A DNA stretch of 64,000 bases. Origin: Sphingobium sp. AP50. Lineage in GTDB: Bacteria; Pseudomonadota; Alphaproteobacteria; Sphingomonadales; Sphingomonadaceae. Below the pieces are notes generated by a model. That model ran no database searches. It had not been told where the DNA came from and saw only the letters and a program-made list of their open reading frames with translations. The DNA lies in assembly GCF_900109095.1 (NCBI RefSeq), contig NZ_FNYZ01000003.1, positions 62,001 through 126,000 of the forward strand, written 5' to 3'. The translations under genes were made by a program, and so were the position numbers. Within the stretch, counting starts at the first letter, position 1. Each line of letters starts with the position of its first letter. Shown one piece after another: positions 27,235-36,532 of this stretch.

Positions 27235-28371
27235 TTACCGTCCACCCTGCGCCTGAAACCAGGGCACCATCCGCGCGATCGCATCCTCGACCCGGTCGGT
27301 CGACACGGCGAAGCTGAAGCGGATGAAGCGGTGGCCGTCGACCGGATCGAAATCAATCCCCGGCGCGGTCGCCACGCCGGTTTCGCGCAACAGCTTCTGA
27401 CAGAAGCTCAGGCTGTCATTAGTCAGATGGCTGATATCGGCATAGATGTAGAAGGCGCCGTCGGGCGGGGCGATCTGCGCCAGGCCCAGCGCGGGCAGGG
27501 CATCGAGCAGCAATTGCCGGTTGCGGCGATAGCCCTCGACATGCTCCTCCAGGTCGTCCGTACAGTCGAAGGCGGTCAGGCCAGCGCGCTGCGCCAGCAC
27601 CGGCGGGGTCAGGAACAGATTGCCCATCCGCGCCCGCGCTACGCCGATCAGGTCGGTCGGCACCACGATCCAGCCCAGCCGCCATCCGGCCATGCTGTAA
27701 TATTTGGAGAAACTGTTCACGATGATCGCGTCGGGCGCATATTCCAGCATCGAATGGGCCGGTTCGCCAAAGCTCAATCCATGATAGATTTCGTCGGAGA
27801 TGATGCGGATGCCCCGCTCCGCGCAGACCGCCGCAATCCGTTCCAGTTCCTCCGCTGGGATGATCGTGCCGGTGGGATTGGCCGGGCTGGCGAGGATCAG
27901 GCCGTCCGGCGCAGGATCGATCGCGGCGAGCGCATCGGCGCTGATCTGGTATCGTTCGGCCGGGCCGCAGGGCACTTCGACCGGCTCCAGATAGAGCGCC
28001 TTGAGATTATTGCGATAGGCGACATAGCCCGGCCGCGCCGTGGCGACCCGCGCACCGGGGCGGAACAGACAGGTCAGCGCCAACACCAGCCCCGGTGATG
28101 CGCCACAGGTCAGGATGATCTGTTCGGGGTCGACCGCAACGCCGTGCCGTTCCCCATAATGGCGGGCGATCCGTTCCTTCAGCGCCGGGCTTTCCCAATA
28201 GCCCATCGGATCGGTGTCCAGCACCTGATGCGCCACCGCGATTGCCTCGGCAGGCGCGCCGGTCGATGGCTGGCCGAACTCCATATGCAGGATGGAACGG
28301 CCTGCGGCTTCGAGGGCATGGGCTTCGCGGCTGATGGCGATGGCGTGGAAAGGATCGATCTCGGCTACCAT
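27235..28371 (-). CDS. PLP-dependent class I/II aminotransferase
   Basis: Fold-type I aminotransferase of 378 aa. The PLP lysine is Lys223 in VNSFSKYYSMAGWR; Asn165 (SPANPTGT), Asp193 and Tyr196 (SDEIYHG) and Arg231 complete the cofactor and carboxylate site. The sequence resembles aspartate/aromatic or alanine aminotransferase-like enzymes, but the amino donor cannot be stated. GTG/ATG choice is not an issue: MVAEIDPFHAI begins at 28371. Divergent from the small membrane gene at 28429. Confidence 0.87.
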   Translation of the reverse strand: MVAEIDPFHAIAISREAHALEAAGRSILHMEFGQPSTGAPAEAIAVAHQVLDTDPMGYWESPALKERIARHYGERHGVAVDPEQIILTCGASPGLVLALTCLFRPGARVATARPGYVAYRNNLKALYLEPVEVPCGPAERYQISADALAAIDPAPDGLILASPANPTGTIIPAEELERIAAVCAERGIRIISDEIYHGLSFGEPAHSMLEYAPDAIIVNSFSKYYSMAGWRLGWIVVPTDLIGVARARMGNLFLTPPVLAQRAGLTAFDCTDDLEEHVEGYRRNRQLLLDALPALGLAQIAPPDGAFYIYADISHLTNDSLSFCQKLLRETGVATAPGIDFDPVDGHRFIRFSFAVSTDRVEDAIARMVPWFQAQGGR

Positions 28372-28428
28372 GGGGCGTGCCTATTATGACCGGGCAACCA
28401 TGTCCATGGCCGGCGCGTTTCCACCGAC

Positions 28429-28692
28429 ATGGACCAGACGCTGCTCACCGCCTTGCAATATTATGGTGCCGGGGCCGCGACGGTCGCGGCGCTGGTGGTG
28501 TCGCTCAATCTGGGGCGGCGAGTGACGGGGTGGGCGTTCGTCCTGTTCGTCACATCCTCCATCGCCCTGATCGGCTGGGGTTTTCTCGACAAGGATAGCG
28601 AAGGGATAGGCTGGCAGAATGTCGCCATGCTGGCCATTAACGCGGTGGGCGTGTGGCGCTATCTGATTTCACAGCATGAAGTGCGGGCGTGA
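28429..28692 (+). CDS. Small membrane protein, YgjV/PnuC-like
   Basis: 87 aa with three hydrophobic segments (about 14-28, 34-52 and 60-77). The pattern of a tryptophan-containing second helix followed by ...NVAMLAINAVGVWRYL resembles small proteins related to nicotinamide mononucleotide transporter halves, but the similarity is weak. Divergent from the aminotransferase gene, with 57 nt between the starts. Function unknown. Confidence 0.55.
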   Translation: MDQTLLTALQYYGAGAATVAALVVSLNLGRRVTGWAFVLFVTSSIALIGWGFLDKDSEGIGWQNVAMLAINAVGVWRYLISQHEVRA

Positions 28693-28734
28693 TAAGCGTC
28701 CCTCATCCTACAGCAACGCGCTTTAAATCTGATC

Positions 28735-28847
28735 CGTTCGCCCTGAGTAGGGACTGAGCTTGTCGAAGGCCCGTATCGAAGGGGCTGGTATGTCCCATCC
28801 TTCGATACGCCGCTTCGACTTCGCTCAGCGGCTACTCAGGACGAACG
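28735..28847. repeat. Dispersed palindromic repeat, type A (copy 3)
   Basis: CGTTCGCCCTGAGTAGGG ... CTACTCAGGACGAACG with central GTATCGAAGG / CCTTCGATAC arms. It directly precedes a type B element (28885), so the 28693-28999 gap is made almost wholly of repeats. Confidence 0.85.
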
Positions 28848-28884
28848 GCGGGTGGTTCAGATTTAATGCTGTTCGCTCTAATCC

Positions 28885-28975
28885 CGTCATCCCCGCGAAG
28901 GCGGGGATCCATCTCTCGTCTTTTCACCGATCCGGAAGCAGGCGAGATGGATTCCCGCCTTCGCGGGAATGACGG
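28885..28975. repeat. Dispersed palindromic repeat, type B (copy 2)
   Basis: CGTCATCCCCGCGAAGGCGG ... CCGCCTTCGCGGGAATGACG with inner ATCCATCTC / GAGATGGAT arms; near-identical in the arms to the element at 22731. It lies just beyond the pgl stop, at the 3' end of galE-ybaK-pgl. Confidence 0.85.
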
Positions 28976-28999
28976 GGAAATGATGTTAATGCGGGCCCG

Positions 29000-29692
29000 T
29001 CACGCCTCCGCGATCCACACCTCGACCGGCACGTCATCCTGCAACAGCGCCAGCCGGATCGGCAGTTCCTCTTGCCCACCACCCGCCAGTGCGCGATCAT
29101 AGACCGCTTTCTTGCCCGCGCCGCTGATCTGAAGGAAGATGAAGCGGCTCTGCAAAACCCCATGGGCGGTCAGCGACATACGCTGGTGCGGGGCGACCGG
29201 CGGCGTCGCCGCGATGGTCAGCGCCTTGCTCACCAGCCCTTCGGCCAGTTCCGCGCCCTCGGGGAAGAGCGATGCCGTATGCCCGTCATCCCCCATGCCC
29301 AGCAGTATGATATCCAGCGGCCAGGGCAATACCGCAAAGGCCGCCTCGACTGCCGGCTGCCCGGCATAGGCGTCGGCCGCGTCATTCTTCATCGGCACGA
29401 AGTGCGCGCTGGCCGCCGCGCCTTGCAACAAAGTTTCCCGCACCAGCCGCTCATTACTGTCGCTACTGTCGGGCGCGACCCAGCGTTCGTCCACCAGCGT
29501 CACGACAACCTTGCTCCAGTCGAGATCGGCCGCGCTCAGCGCCTCCAGCACCGGCCGGGGCGATCGGCCGCCCGACACCGCGATGCTCGCCACGCCGCGC
29601 GCGGCGATGGCGTCGGACAGGATGGCGGCGATGCGCGTGGCGATATCGGCGGCGGCGTCCGCGCCGGTGGCAAAAAGATGTTCGGTCGGCAT
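29000..29692 (-). CDS. pgl: 6-phosphogluconolactonase (Pgl)
   Basis: Hydrolyses 6-phosphogluconolactone, the product of Zwf, to 6-phosphogluconate. 230 aa of the DevB/SOL family: ASIAVSGGRSPRPVLEAL (sugar-phosphate loop), VTLVDERWV and the catalytic LLGMGDDGHTASLFP are complete. The ATG at 29692 follows the ybaK stop by 5 nt; the frame is open further but that stretch overlaps ybaK. Unusually for an Entner-Doudoroff gene it is not in the zwf operon about 5 kb away but at the end of galE-ybaK-pgl. Confidence 0.93.
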   Translation of the reverse strand: MPTEHLFATGADAAADIATRIAAILSDAIAARGVASIAVSGGRSPRPVLEALSAADLDWSKVVVTLVDERWVAPDSSDSNERLVRETLLQGAAASAHFVPMKNDAADAYAGQPAVEAAFAVLPWPLDIILLGMGDDGHTASLFPEGAELAEGLVSKALTIAATPPVAPHQRMSLTAHGVLQSRFIFLQISGAGKKAVYDRALAGGGQEELPIRLALLQDDVPVEVWIAEA

Positions 29693-29697
29693 GGGGC

Positions 29698-30177
29698 TTA
29701 CTCCGCGACTGCTTCGGGAAGCGTGCAAATGTCCACCCAAGTCGCCCCGGTCAAGGTCGCCAGTCGATCGGGCGTCAGTTCGACCGAACTGGTCCGCGAT
29801 CCAGCCGCCGGAAAGACGGTGGCGAAATCCCTGAGCGATATGTCGCAATAGACGGGCAGCGGCTGGACAAGGCCGAAGGGGCAAACGCCGCCCACGGGAT
29901 GGCCGGTCAGTTCCTCCACCTCATGCCCGCCCAGCATGCGCGGCTTGGCGCCCAGCGCGGCCTTGGACTTGGCATTGTGCAGCCGCGCGTCGCCGCGCGC
30001 GCAGACCAGCACGACGGCCTCGCCCACGCGCAGCGACAGCGTCTTGGCGATCCGCGCGGGTTCGACACCCAGCGCGGCCGCCGCCTCGATCACCGTCGCG
30101 GTGCTGACACCCTGATCGATGATCATCACATCGGGCGCATGCGCGGCGAACCACGCGCGGACGCTGGCGTCGCTCAT
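29698..30177 (-). CDS. YbaK/EbsC family aminoacyl-tRNA deacylase
   Basis: 159 aa trans-editing domain protein that hydrolyses mischarged aminoacyl-tRNAs (YbaK clears Cys-tRNA-Pro; relatives act on other pairs). The conserved core is PARIAKTLSLRVGEAVVLVCARGD with the catalytic lysine in AKTL, then NAKSKAALGAKPRML, and GHPVGGVCPFGL near residue 92-103. The ATG at 30177 overlaps the galE stop by 4 nt. The exact tRNA pair is not predictable here. Confidence 0.85.
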   Translation of the reverse strand: MSDASVRAWFAAHAPDVMIIDQGVSTATVIEAAAALGVEPARIAKTLSLRVGEAVVLVCARGDARLHNAKSKAALGAKPRMLGGHEVEELTGHPVGGVCPFGLVQPLPVYCDISLRDFATVFPAAGSRTSSVELTPDRLATLTGATWVDICTLPEAVAE

Positions 30178-31178
30178 TCGCCGCGAATATCGCCCAGCTT
30201 GCGTTCCCAGGCGAGCGCATGGCTCACGATCTTGTCCAGATCGGCATGTTGCGGCTGCCAGGGGAATTCCGCCATGATGCGGCGATTGTCGGAAATCAGC
30301 GAAGCGGGGTCGCCGGCGCGGCGTCCCTCGACCCGGCGGTCGATCGTCATGTTGGTCACGCGGTCGACCGCGTCCAGCACTTCCATCACCGAAAAGCCCC
30401 GGCCATAGCCGCAATTGAGCGTGTAATTCTTCGTCTTGTCCGCCTGCAACGCATCCAGCGCCAGCACATGGGCACTGGCCAGATCGCTGACATGGATATA
30501 GTCGCGCACGCCGGTTCCGTCGGGCGTGTCGAAATCGCTGCCGAACACCGCGACATGGCTGCGCTTGCCCAGCGCCGCTTCCACCGCCACTTTGATCAGG
30601 TGGGTGGCGCCGGCGGTCGACTGGCCGGTCCGGCCCTGCGGATCGGCGCCCGCGACGTTGAAATAGCGCAGCACGCAGAAATTGATCGGATGCGCCGCCG
30701 CCACGTCGGCCAGCATGATCTCCGTCATCAGCTTCGACATGCCATAGGGGTTGATCGGCAGCTTGGGGCTATCCTCCCGCACCGGGCTTTCCTCCGGCGT
30801 GCCATAGGTGGCGGCGGTGGAGGAGAAGATGAAGTGCGGCACGCCGACCCGCACCGCGCTCTCGATCAGGTTGCGGCTCTTGGCGCTGTTATTGTGATAA
30901 TATTTGAGCGGATTCTCGACCGATTCCGGGACGATGATGGAGCCTGCGAAATGCATGATCGCGCCGATATTCTGCTCTTTCAGCAGCGCTTCGACCAGTG
31001 GCTGGTCGGATATGTCGCCTTGCGTGAAATGCACGTCTTCGGGAATGGCCCAGCGGAAGCCGGTGGTCAGATTGTCGATCACCGCAACGCGGTAGCCCGC
31101 ATCGCGCAGCGCCAGGACTGCATGGCTGCCGATATAGCCGGCGCCCCCCGTGACCAGAACCGTCGGCTTTTCGCTCAT
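30174..31178 (-). CDS. galE: UDP-glucose 4-epimerase (GalE)
   Basis: Interconverts UDP-glucose and UDP-galactose for polysaccharide and galactose metabolism. 334 aa short-chain dehydrogenase of the extended type: NAD-binding GGAGYIGSH (11-19) and catalytic Ser120, Tyr145 and Lys149 (NPYGMSK). The mRNA leader is unusual: its likely ribosome binding site (GGAG) lies in the 3' arm of the hairpin at 31180-31213. First gene of galE-ybaK-pgl. Confidence 0.94.
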   Translation of the reverse strand: MSEKPTVLVTGGAGYIGSHAVLALRDAGYRVAVIDNLTTGFRWAIPEDVHFTQGDISDQPLVEALLKEQNIGAIMHFAGSIIVPESVENPLKYYHNNSAKSRNLIESAVRVGVPHFIFSSTAATYGTPEESPVREDSPKLPINPYGMSKLMTEIMLADVAAAHPINFCVLRYFNVAGADPQGRTGQSTAGATHLIKVAVEAALGKRSHVAVFGSDFDTPDGTGVRDYIHVSDLASAHVLALDALQADKTKNYTLNCGYGRGFSVMEVLDAVDRVTNMTIDRRVEGRRAGDPASLISDNRRIMAEFPWQPQHADLDKIVSHALAWERKLGDIRGE

Positions 31179-31179
31179 A

Positions 31180-31213
31180 AAATAAGGTCTCCCCGGATGT
31201 GCCGGGGAGACCT
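31180..31213 (-). terminator. Rho-independent terminator / leader hairpin between fadB-like gene and galE
   Basis: Minus-strand RNA forms a perfect 12-bp stem AGGTCTCCCCGG / CCGGGGAGACCT with a 5-nt loop, followed by TTATTTT. It lies 30 nt beyond the beta-oxidation gene stop. The U-rich tail runs into the galE ATG at 31178, and the 3' arm holds GGAG 10 nt before that ATG. Confidence 0.85.
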
Positions 31214-31242
31214 AAACCAGCCTCGTTACGATTTACAGTCTT

Positions 31243-33420
31243 TTATGCCGCAGCGCGGGACGGGAGCGAGCGATAGAAGGTCGCGCCGCTCGCCGCCATG
31301 TCCCGCAACTGCTGCGTCGGGGCAAAGCGCGGGCCATGGACCGCCGCCAGCCGGTCCAGCACGGCCACGACATGGGCGATGCCGACCGTATCCATATGGC
31401 TGAACGGCCCGCCGGTATAGGGCGCAAAGCCCCAGCCGAAGATCGCGCCAATATCGCCATCTTCCGGCGTTTCCAGCACACCTTCCTCGAAACAGCGGGC
31501 GCATTCGATCAACTGGCGATAGAGGAGGCGTTCCTTGACCGCCTCGACATCGGGCTGGTCGTCGGCGCGCGGGAACATCTCGCCCAGCACCGGCGACAGA
31601 TGCTTTTTCGCGCCTTCGGGATAGTCGTACCAGCCCTTGCCATTCTTACGGCCCAGGCGATCGGCCTCGACCATCTTGACCATGATGTCGTCCGAACCCT
31701 GTGGCACATAGGCGTCGCCCAGTTCCTTCTTCGCGGCGCTCATGATCTTCCAGCCCAGCTCGATCGATACCTCGTCGCTGACCGCCAGCGGACCGGTCGG
31801 CATGCCAAGCTGCTTGCCGGCATTTTCGATCAGCGCCGGATTGATGCCCTCGCCGACCAGTTCCGCGCCTTCCTGCACATAGGTGCCGAAGCTGCGCGAG
31901 GTATAGAAGCCGCGGCTGTCATGCACGACGATCGGGGTCTTCCTGATCTGCGCGACGAAGTCCAGTGCCTTAGCGATGGCGGCGGGGCCGGTCTTTTCGC
32001 CCAGAATGATCTCGACCAGCGGCATCTTCTCGACCGGCGAGAAGAAATGCACGCCGATGAAATTCTCGGGCTTGGTCCAGGCCTGCGCCAGCCTGGTGAT
32101 CGGCAAAGTGGATGTGTTGGAGCCGAAGATGGTGTCGGCGCCCAGCACGGCTTCGACCTGTCTGGTCACTTCGGCCTTGATGCCGACATCCTCGAACACG
32201 GCTTCGATCACGAAATCGGCCCCGGCAAGCGCGGCATAGTCGGTGGTCGGCGTCACGCGGGCTAGCGTCTCCGCCATCTTCTCAGGCGTCATGCCCCGGC
32301 CGAGCCGCTTCTTCAGCACTTCCTCGACATGCGCCTTGCCCTTTTCGGCATAGGCCTGGTCACGGTCGAACAAGACGACTTCGATCCCGGCCTGTGCCGC
32401 GACGGTGGCAATCCCCGCGCCCATCATGCCCGCGCCCAGCATCGCGAGCTTGGTCGTCGGTGCCTTGGGCTGGTCCTTGGGACGGCGCGCACCGCGCTCG
32501 GCGGCCTGTTTGTTGACGAACAGGGTGCGGATCATGTTGCTCGCCTGCGGGTCGGCGGCAACCTTGGCGAAATATTTGCTTTCCACGCGGATCGCCCGGT
32601 CCATGGGCAAAGTGATGCCTTCATAGACGGCCGACAACAAAGCGATCGGCGCGTTCATGTTACGCTGCGTCTGCTTCAGCGTCATCGGCAGCGCGCCGGC
32701 CATGGTCTGGACGAAGGCGGGGTTGAAGCCGCCCGCGCCGCCCGGAACCTTAAAGCCCTTCACATCCCAAGGTTGCGTGTTGGCGCTCGGATTGGCCTTC
32801 ACCCAATCGCGCGCGGCCGCCAGCGCCGTGCCCTGTGGCACGACGCCGTCCACGACCTTCAGCATCGCGGCTTCGGCCGGGCGGAACAGCTTGCCCTGCA
32901 ACATATACATCAGCGACGCCTGCACGCCCATGATGCGCGGCAGACGCTGCGACCCGCCGCCGCCGGGGAAGAGGCCGATCAGGATTTCGGGCAGGCCAAG
33001 CTGCGTCTTGCTGCTGTCGCCGACGAAACGACGATGACAGGCCAGCGCCAGTTCGAAACCGCCGCCGACGCAGGTGCCCTCGATCGCGCAGGCGATCGGC
33101 TTGCCGCTGGTTTCAAGGCGGCGGAACAGGGTGTTCAGCACGAAAACCTTGTCGAAAATCGCGGCCGGGGCAGGGCGATCCCCGCTCTCGCTTGCCAGCA
33201 TCGACCCGAAATATTTGAGGTCCATGCCGGCCATGAAGCCGCTGTCCTTGCCCGACGCGATGACCGCGCCCTTGATGCCCTCTTCCGACGCGATGCGCGT
33301 GATCGCGGCATCCAGATCGCTCAGGAAGTCCGGGCCGATGACGTTCATCGATTGGCCCGGAACGTCGATCGTCAGGGTGGCGATGCCGTCGGCGTCGATG
33401 TCGAAGTTGATGGTGTTCAT
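31243..33420 (-). CDS. Fatty-acid oxidation multifunctional enzyme (enoyl-CoA hydratase / 3-hydroxyacyl-CoA dehydrogenase)
   Basis: 725 aa, alpha subunit type of the beta-oxidation complex (FadB/FadJ). The N-terminal crotonase domain (about 1-190) has AIEGTCVGGGFELALACH and GLPEILIGLFPGGGG. It is followed by a Rossmann 3-hydroxyacyl-CoA dehydrogenase domain starting MLGAGMMGAGIATVAA (about 330-345), catalytic HFFSPVEKMPL, and two C-terminal 3HCDH domains. It hydrates trans-2-enoyl-CoA and oxidises the hydroxyacyl-CoA with NAD. It follows the thiolase gene, separated by a type A repeat, and ends at a strong terminator. Confidence 0.94.
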   Translation of the reverse strand: MNTINFDIDADGIATLTIDVPGQSMNVIGPDFLSDLDAAITRIASEEGIKGAVIASGKDSGFMAGMDLKYFGSMLASESGDRPAPAAIFDKVFVLNTLFRRLETSGKPIACAIEGTCVGGGFELALACHRRFVGDSSKTQLGLPEILIGLFPGGGGSQRLPRIMGVQASLMYMLQGKLFRPAEAAMLKVVDGVVPQGTALAAARDWVKANPSANTQPWDVKGFKVPGGAGGFNPAFVQTMAGALPMTLKQTQRNMNAPIALLSAVYEGITLPMDRAIRVESKYFAKVAADPQASNMIRTLFVNKQAAERGARRPKDQPKAPTTKLAMLGAGMMGAGIATVAAQAGIEVVLFDRDQAYAEKGKAHVEEVLKKRLGRGMTPEKMAETLARVTPTTDYAALAGADFVIEAVFEDVGIKAEVTRQVEAVLGADTIFGSNTSTLPITRLAQAWTKPENFIGVHFFSPVEKMPLVEIILGEKTGPAAIAKALDFVAQIRKTPIVVHDSRGFYTSRSFGTYVQEGAELVGEGINPALIENAGKQLGMPTGPLAVSDEVSIELGWKIMSAAKKELGDAYVPQGSDDIMVKMVEADRLGRKNGKGWYDYPEGAKKHLSPVLGEMFPRADDQPDVEAVKERLLYRQLIECARCFEEGVLETPEDGDIGAIFGWGFAPYTGGPFSHMDTVGIAHVVAVLDRLAAVHGPRFAPTQQLRDMAASGATFYRSLPSRAAA

Positions 33421-33440
33421 GATGCAGCCTTTCCCATCTC

Positions 33441-33543
33441 CGTTCGTGCTGAGTAGGGGCTGAGCTTGTCGAAGACCCGTATCGAAGCATGGGTCCTTCG
33501 ATACGCCATTTCGACTTCGCTCAATGGCTACTCAGGACGAACG
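33441..33543. repeat. Dispersed palindromic repeat, type A (copy 4)
   Basis: CGTTCGTGCTGAGTAGGG ... CTACTCAGGACGAACG with GTATCGAAGC / TTCGATACG inside. It occupies nearly all of the gap between the thiolase and hydratase/dehydrogenase genes, a second case of a repeat inside a likely operon. Confidence 0.85.
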
Positions 33544-33554
33544 GATTATATTTC

Positions 33555-34763
33555 TCAGATACGTTCGATGATGATGCCGGTGCCCATGCCCGCGCCCACG
33601 CACAGGTTGATGAGCGCGGTGCCCTTGCCCGACCGTTCCAGTTCGTCCAGCGCCGTGCCCAGCACCATCGCGCCGGTCGCGCCCAGCGGATGGCCCATGG
33701 CGATCGCGCCGCCATTCACGTTGATCTTGCTGTGGTCGAGGTCCATCGCCTGCATGTAACGCAGCACGACCGATGCGAAGGCTTCGTTCAGTTCCCACAG
33801 GTCGATGTCGGCCTGTGTCATGCCAGCCCGCGCCAGCAGCTTGCCCGCGACGAATTCCGGCCCGGTCAGCATGATTAGCGGCTCCGACCCGATCGACGCC
33901 ATGGCTTTGATCCGGGCGCGGGGCTTCAGCCCATATTTGTCGCCGATATCCTTGTTGCCGACCAGCACGGCGGCGGCCCCGTCCACGATGCCGCTGCTGT
34001 TCCCGGCATGATGGATGTGGTTCACCTTCTCCAGTTCCGGGTAGCGAAGCAGGGCAACAGTGTCGAAACCCGGCATCTCCTCACCCAGCGCGGTAAAGCT
34101 GGGCTTCAGCGCGCCCAGCGACTGCATCGTCGCATCGGGCCGCATATGTTCGTCATGGTTCAGGACGACCTGTCCGATCACATCCTTCACCGGCACGATG
34201 GATTTGGCGAAACGCCCTTCGTCCCATGCGGCCTTGGCGCGTTTCTGGCTTTCCACGGCATAGGCGTCGGCATCGTCGCGGCTGATGCCGAATTTGGTGG
34301 CGATCACGTCGGCGCCGATGCCCTGCGGCGCGAAATAAGTCTTGTACGCGACCGCCGGGTCCATCGCCCATGCGCCGCCGTCGGACGCCATCGGCACGCG
34401 GCTCATCGATTCGACGCCGCCGCCGATCGCGAACATCGCTTCGCCCGAATAGACCTTGGCCGCCGCCATGTTCACCGCCTCCAGCCCCGAAGCGCAGAAA
34501 CGGTTGATCTGCACGCCCGGCACGGTCTGCGCATAATCGGCGTTCAGCACGGCGACGCGGGCAATGTCCGCGCCCTGTTCCCCCACCGGGCTGACGCAGC
34601 CCAGAATGACATCGTCGACATCGGCCGTGTCGATCTGGCTGCGATCGCGCACGGCTTCCAATACCTGCGTCGCCAACTGGATCGGGGTGATTTCGTGCAG
34701 CGACCCGTCGGCCTTGCCCCGGCCACGGGGCGTCCTGACGGCGTCGTAAATATAGGCTTCCAT
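33555..34763 (-). CDS. Acetyl-CoA C-acyltransferase (thiolase)
   Basis: 402 aa thiolase that cleaves 3-ketoacyl-CoA in the last step of beta-oxidation. The acylated nucleophile is Cys90 (QINRFCASGLEAVNMA); the general-base residues are in AIAMGHPLGATGA and the second cysteine in NLCVGAGMGTG near the C-terminus. The ATG at 34763 follows GAGGGA by 6 nt; the in-frame ATG at 34769 is too close to it. It forms a unit with the hydratase/dehydrogenase gene and is driven from the dyad promoter at 34815-34842. Confidence 0.94.
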   Translation of the reverse strand: MEAYIYDAVRTPRGRGKADGSLHEITPIQLATQVLEAVRDRSQIDTADVDDVILGCVSPVGEQGADIARVAVLNADYAQTVPGVQINRFCASGLEAVNMAAAKVYSGEAMFAIGGGVESMSRVPMASDGGAWAMDPAVAYKTYFAPQGIGADVIATKFGISRDDADAYAVESQKRAKAAWDEGRFAKSIVPVKDVIGQVVLNHDEHMRPDATMQSLGALKPSFTALGEEMPGFDTVALLRYPELEKVNHIHHAGNSSGIVDGAAAVLVGNKDIGDKYGLKPRARIKAMASIGSEPLIMLTGPEFVAGKLLARAGMTQADIDLWELNEAFASVVLRYMQAMDLDHSKINVNGGAIAMGHPLGATGAMVLGTALDELERSGKGTALINLCVGAGMGTGIIIERI

Positions 34764-34814
34764 GATCATTCCCTCTCCGTGGGGGGCCGTTTTGGCGCTT
34801 CGAATGTGGAGGGG

Positions 34815-34842
34815 AATGTATTTACGTTTACGTAAAGTGCAA
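34815..34842 (-). promoter_or_regulatory. Promoter of the beta-oxidation genes with a perfect dyad in the spacer
   Basis: On the minus strand TTGCAC (-35), then the 16-bp TTTACGTAAACGTAAA, then TACATT (-10). The spacer is itself a perfect inverted repeat, TTTACGT-AA-ACGTAAA. It lies about 52 nt before the thiolase start. A MerR- or TetR-type regulator of fatty-acid or branched-chain catabolism is the likely ligand; the regulator gene is not in view. Confidence 0.7.
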
Positions 34843-34983
34843 GTGTCTATTGCAGGAGATTATCGCAACCGGCCCTGCCGTAACGGCAATAGTGCGTTCG
34901 CGATGCAACTGTCCAACTTGCTGTCGCTCGCCTTGCGCATTGCTGCGCGAATCTGCCCGATATTCCAACCCCATGGCGCGTAA

Positions 34984-35013
34984 CAAAACGACCCGACCCG
35001 CACAGGGTGCGGG
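34984..35013 (-). terminator. Likely terminator downstream of pntB
   Basis: CCCGCAC (34997-35003) and GTGCGGG (35007-35013) form a 7-bp stem with a 3-nt loop; on the minus strand it is followed by TCGGGTCGTTTTGTT. It is about 55 nt beyond the pntB stop. The U-run is interrupted, so strength is uncertain. Confidence 0.6.
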
Positions 35014-35068
35014 CCGGGGCGCCGGGATTGAAGCGGGGCGGGCGGAGGCAGTCCGCCCACCCCCCTGA

Positions 35069-36520
35069 TCAGCCGATCTTGCCGAGCAGGCTGTCCACGG
35101 CAACCTTGGCGTCGCCATAGAACATCCGCGTATTCTCCTTGTAGAAGAGCGGGTTTTCGATGCCCGAATAGCCGGTGCCCTGACCGCGCTTCGACACGAA
35201 AACCTGCTTGGCCTTCCACACTTCCAGCACCGGCATCCCGGCGATCGGCGAGTTGGGATCGTCCTGCGCTGCCGGATTGACGATGTCGTTGGAGCCGATC
35301 ACGATCACCACGTCGGTCGAGGGGAAATCCTCGTTGATCTCGTCCATTTCCAGCACGATGTCATAGGGCACCTTGGCTTCGGCCAGCAGCACATTCATAT
35401 GGCCGGGCAGGCGACCCGCGACCGGGTGAATGGCGAAGCGGACGCTCTTGCCTGCTGCGCGCAGCTTGCGGGTCAGTTCGCTCACGCTCTGCTGCGCCTG
35501 CGCCACCGCCATGCCATAGCCGGGCACGATGATGATGCTGTCCGCATCATTGAGCGCAGCCGCCACGCCATCGGCGTCGATCGCGACCTGTTCGCCCTCA
35601 ATCTCCGCCGCCGGGCCGCTGGTGCCGCCAAAGCCGCCCAGGATCACCGACACGAAGCTACGGTTCATCGCCTTGCACATGATGTAGCTGAGGATGGCGC
35701 CCGAAGAACCGACCAGCGCGCCGGTCACGATCAACAGGTCGTTACCCAGCGTGAATCCGATCGCAGCGGCGGCCCAGCCCGAATAGCTGTTCAGCATCGA
35801 CACGACCACAGGCATGTCCGCGCCGCCGATGCCCATCACCAGATGGAAACCGATGAACAGCGCCAGCACCGACATGGCGATCAGAACGGTCAGTTCGCGG
35901 CCCTCGACCCCGATATTGCCGACATACATGACCAGCAGCACCAGCGACGCGATCGCCGCCGTCGCGTTGAGCACATGACCACCCGGCAGCTTCTTCGCCT
36001 TGCCGTCCAGCTTCCCCGCCAGCTTGCCAAAGGCGACGATCGACCCGGTGAAGGTCACTGCGCCGATGAAGATGCCCAGAAACTCCTCGACCTTCAGAAT
36101 GTTGATCTCGACCGGTGTCTTGTGCGCCAGCACGCCGGCAAAGCCGGTCAATGCCGCCCGCGCGGCGGGATCGAGCGCGTTCACCGTTTCCAGTTCGAAA
36201 TGCGCATTGTAACCGATGAAGACGGCGGCCAGACCCACGAAACTGTGCAGCGCGGCGACGAGTTGCGGCATTTCGGTCATCTGGACGCGCACCGCCACAA
36301 CCCAGCCGATGACGGCAGCGACAGCAAAGGTCGCGACCACGATCGGCAGATTGGCCGCACCTGGGCCAAAGAGCGTCGCCACGACGGCAAGCGCCATGCC
36401 GGATATGCCATACCAGACGGCGCGCTTGGCGCTTTCCTGATTGGACAGGCCACCAAGGGATAGAATGAAAAGAACCGCAGCGGAAATATAGGCGGCGGAT
36501 ACCACACCGATATCGAACAT
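35069..36520 (-). CDS. pntB: NAD(P) transhydrogenase subunit beta (PntB)
   Basis: Membrane subunit of the proton-translocating transhydrogenase, which uses the proton gradient to reduce NADP with NADH. 483 aa: eight or nine helices in the first 280 residues, then the NADP-binding domain III with [12 protein letters not shown] and the nicotinamide-binding [10 protein letters not shown]. It follows pntA by 12 nt in the same operon and ends before a hairpin terminator. It complements the NADPH-producing zwf route in the same window. Confidence 0.95.
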   Translation of the reverse strand: MFDIGVVSAAYISAAVLFILSLGGLSNQESAKRAVWYGISGMALAVVATLFGPGAANLPIVVATFAVAAVIGWVVAVRVQMTEMPQLVAALHSFVGLAAVFIGYNAHFELETVNALDPAARAALTGFAGVLAHKTPVEINILKVEEFLGIFIGAVTFTGSIVAFGKLAGKLDGKAKKLPGGHVLNATAAIASLVLLVMYVGNIGVEGRELTVLIAMSVLALFIGFHLVMGIGGADMPVVVSMLNSYSGWAAAAIGFTLGNDLLIVTGALVGSSGAILSYIMCKAMNRSFVSVILGGFGGTSGPAAEIEGEQVAIDADGVAAALNDADSIIIVPGYGMAVAQAQQSVSELTRKLRAAGKSVRFAIHPVAGRLPGHMNVLLAEAKVPYDIVLEMDEINEDFPSTDVVIVIGSNDIVNPAAQDDPNSPIAGMPVLEVWKAKQVFVSKRGQGTGYSGIENPLFYKENTRMFYGDAKVAVDSLLGKIG

Positions 36521-36532
36521 GGATCGTCCCCC

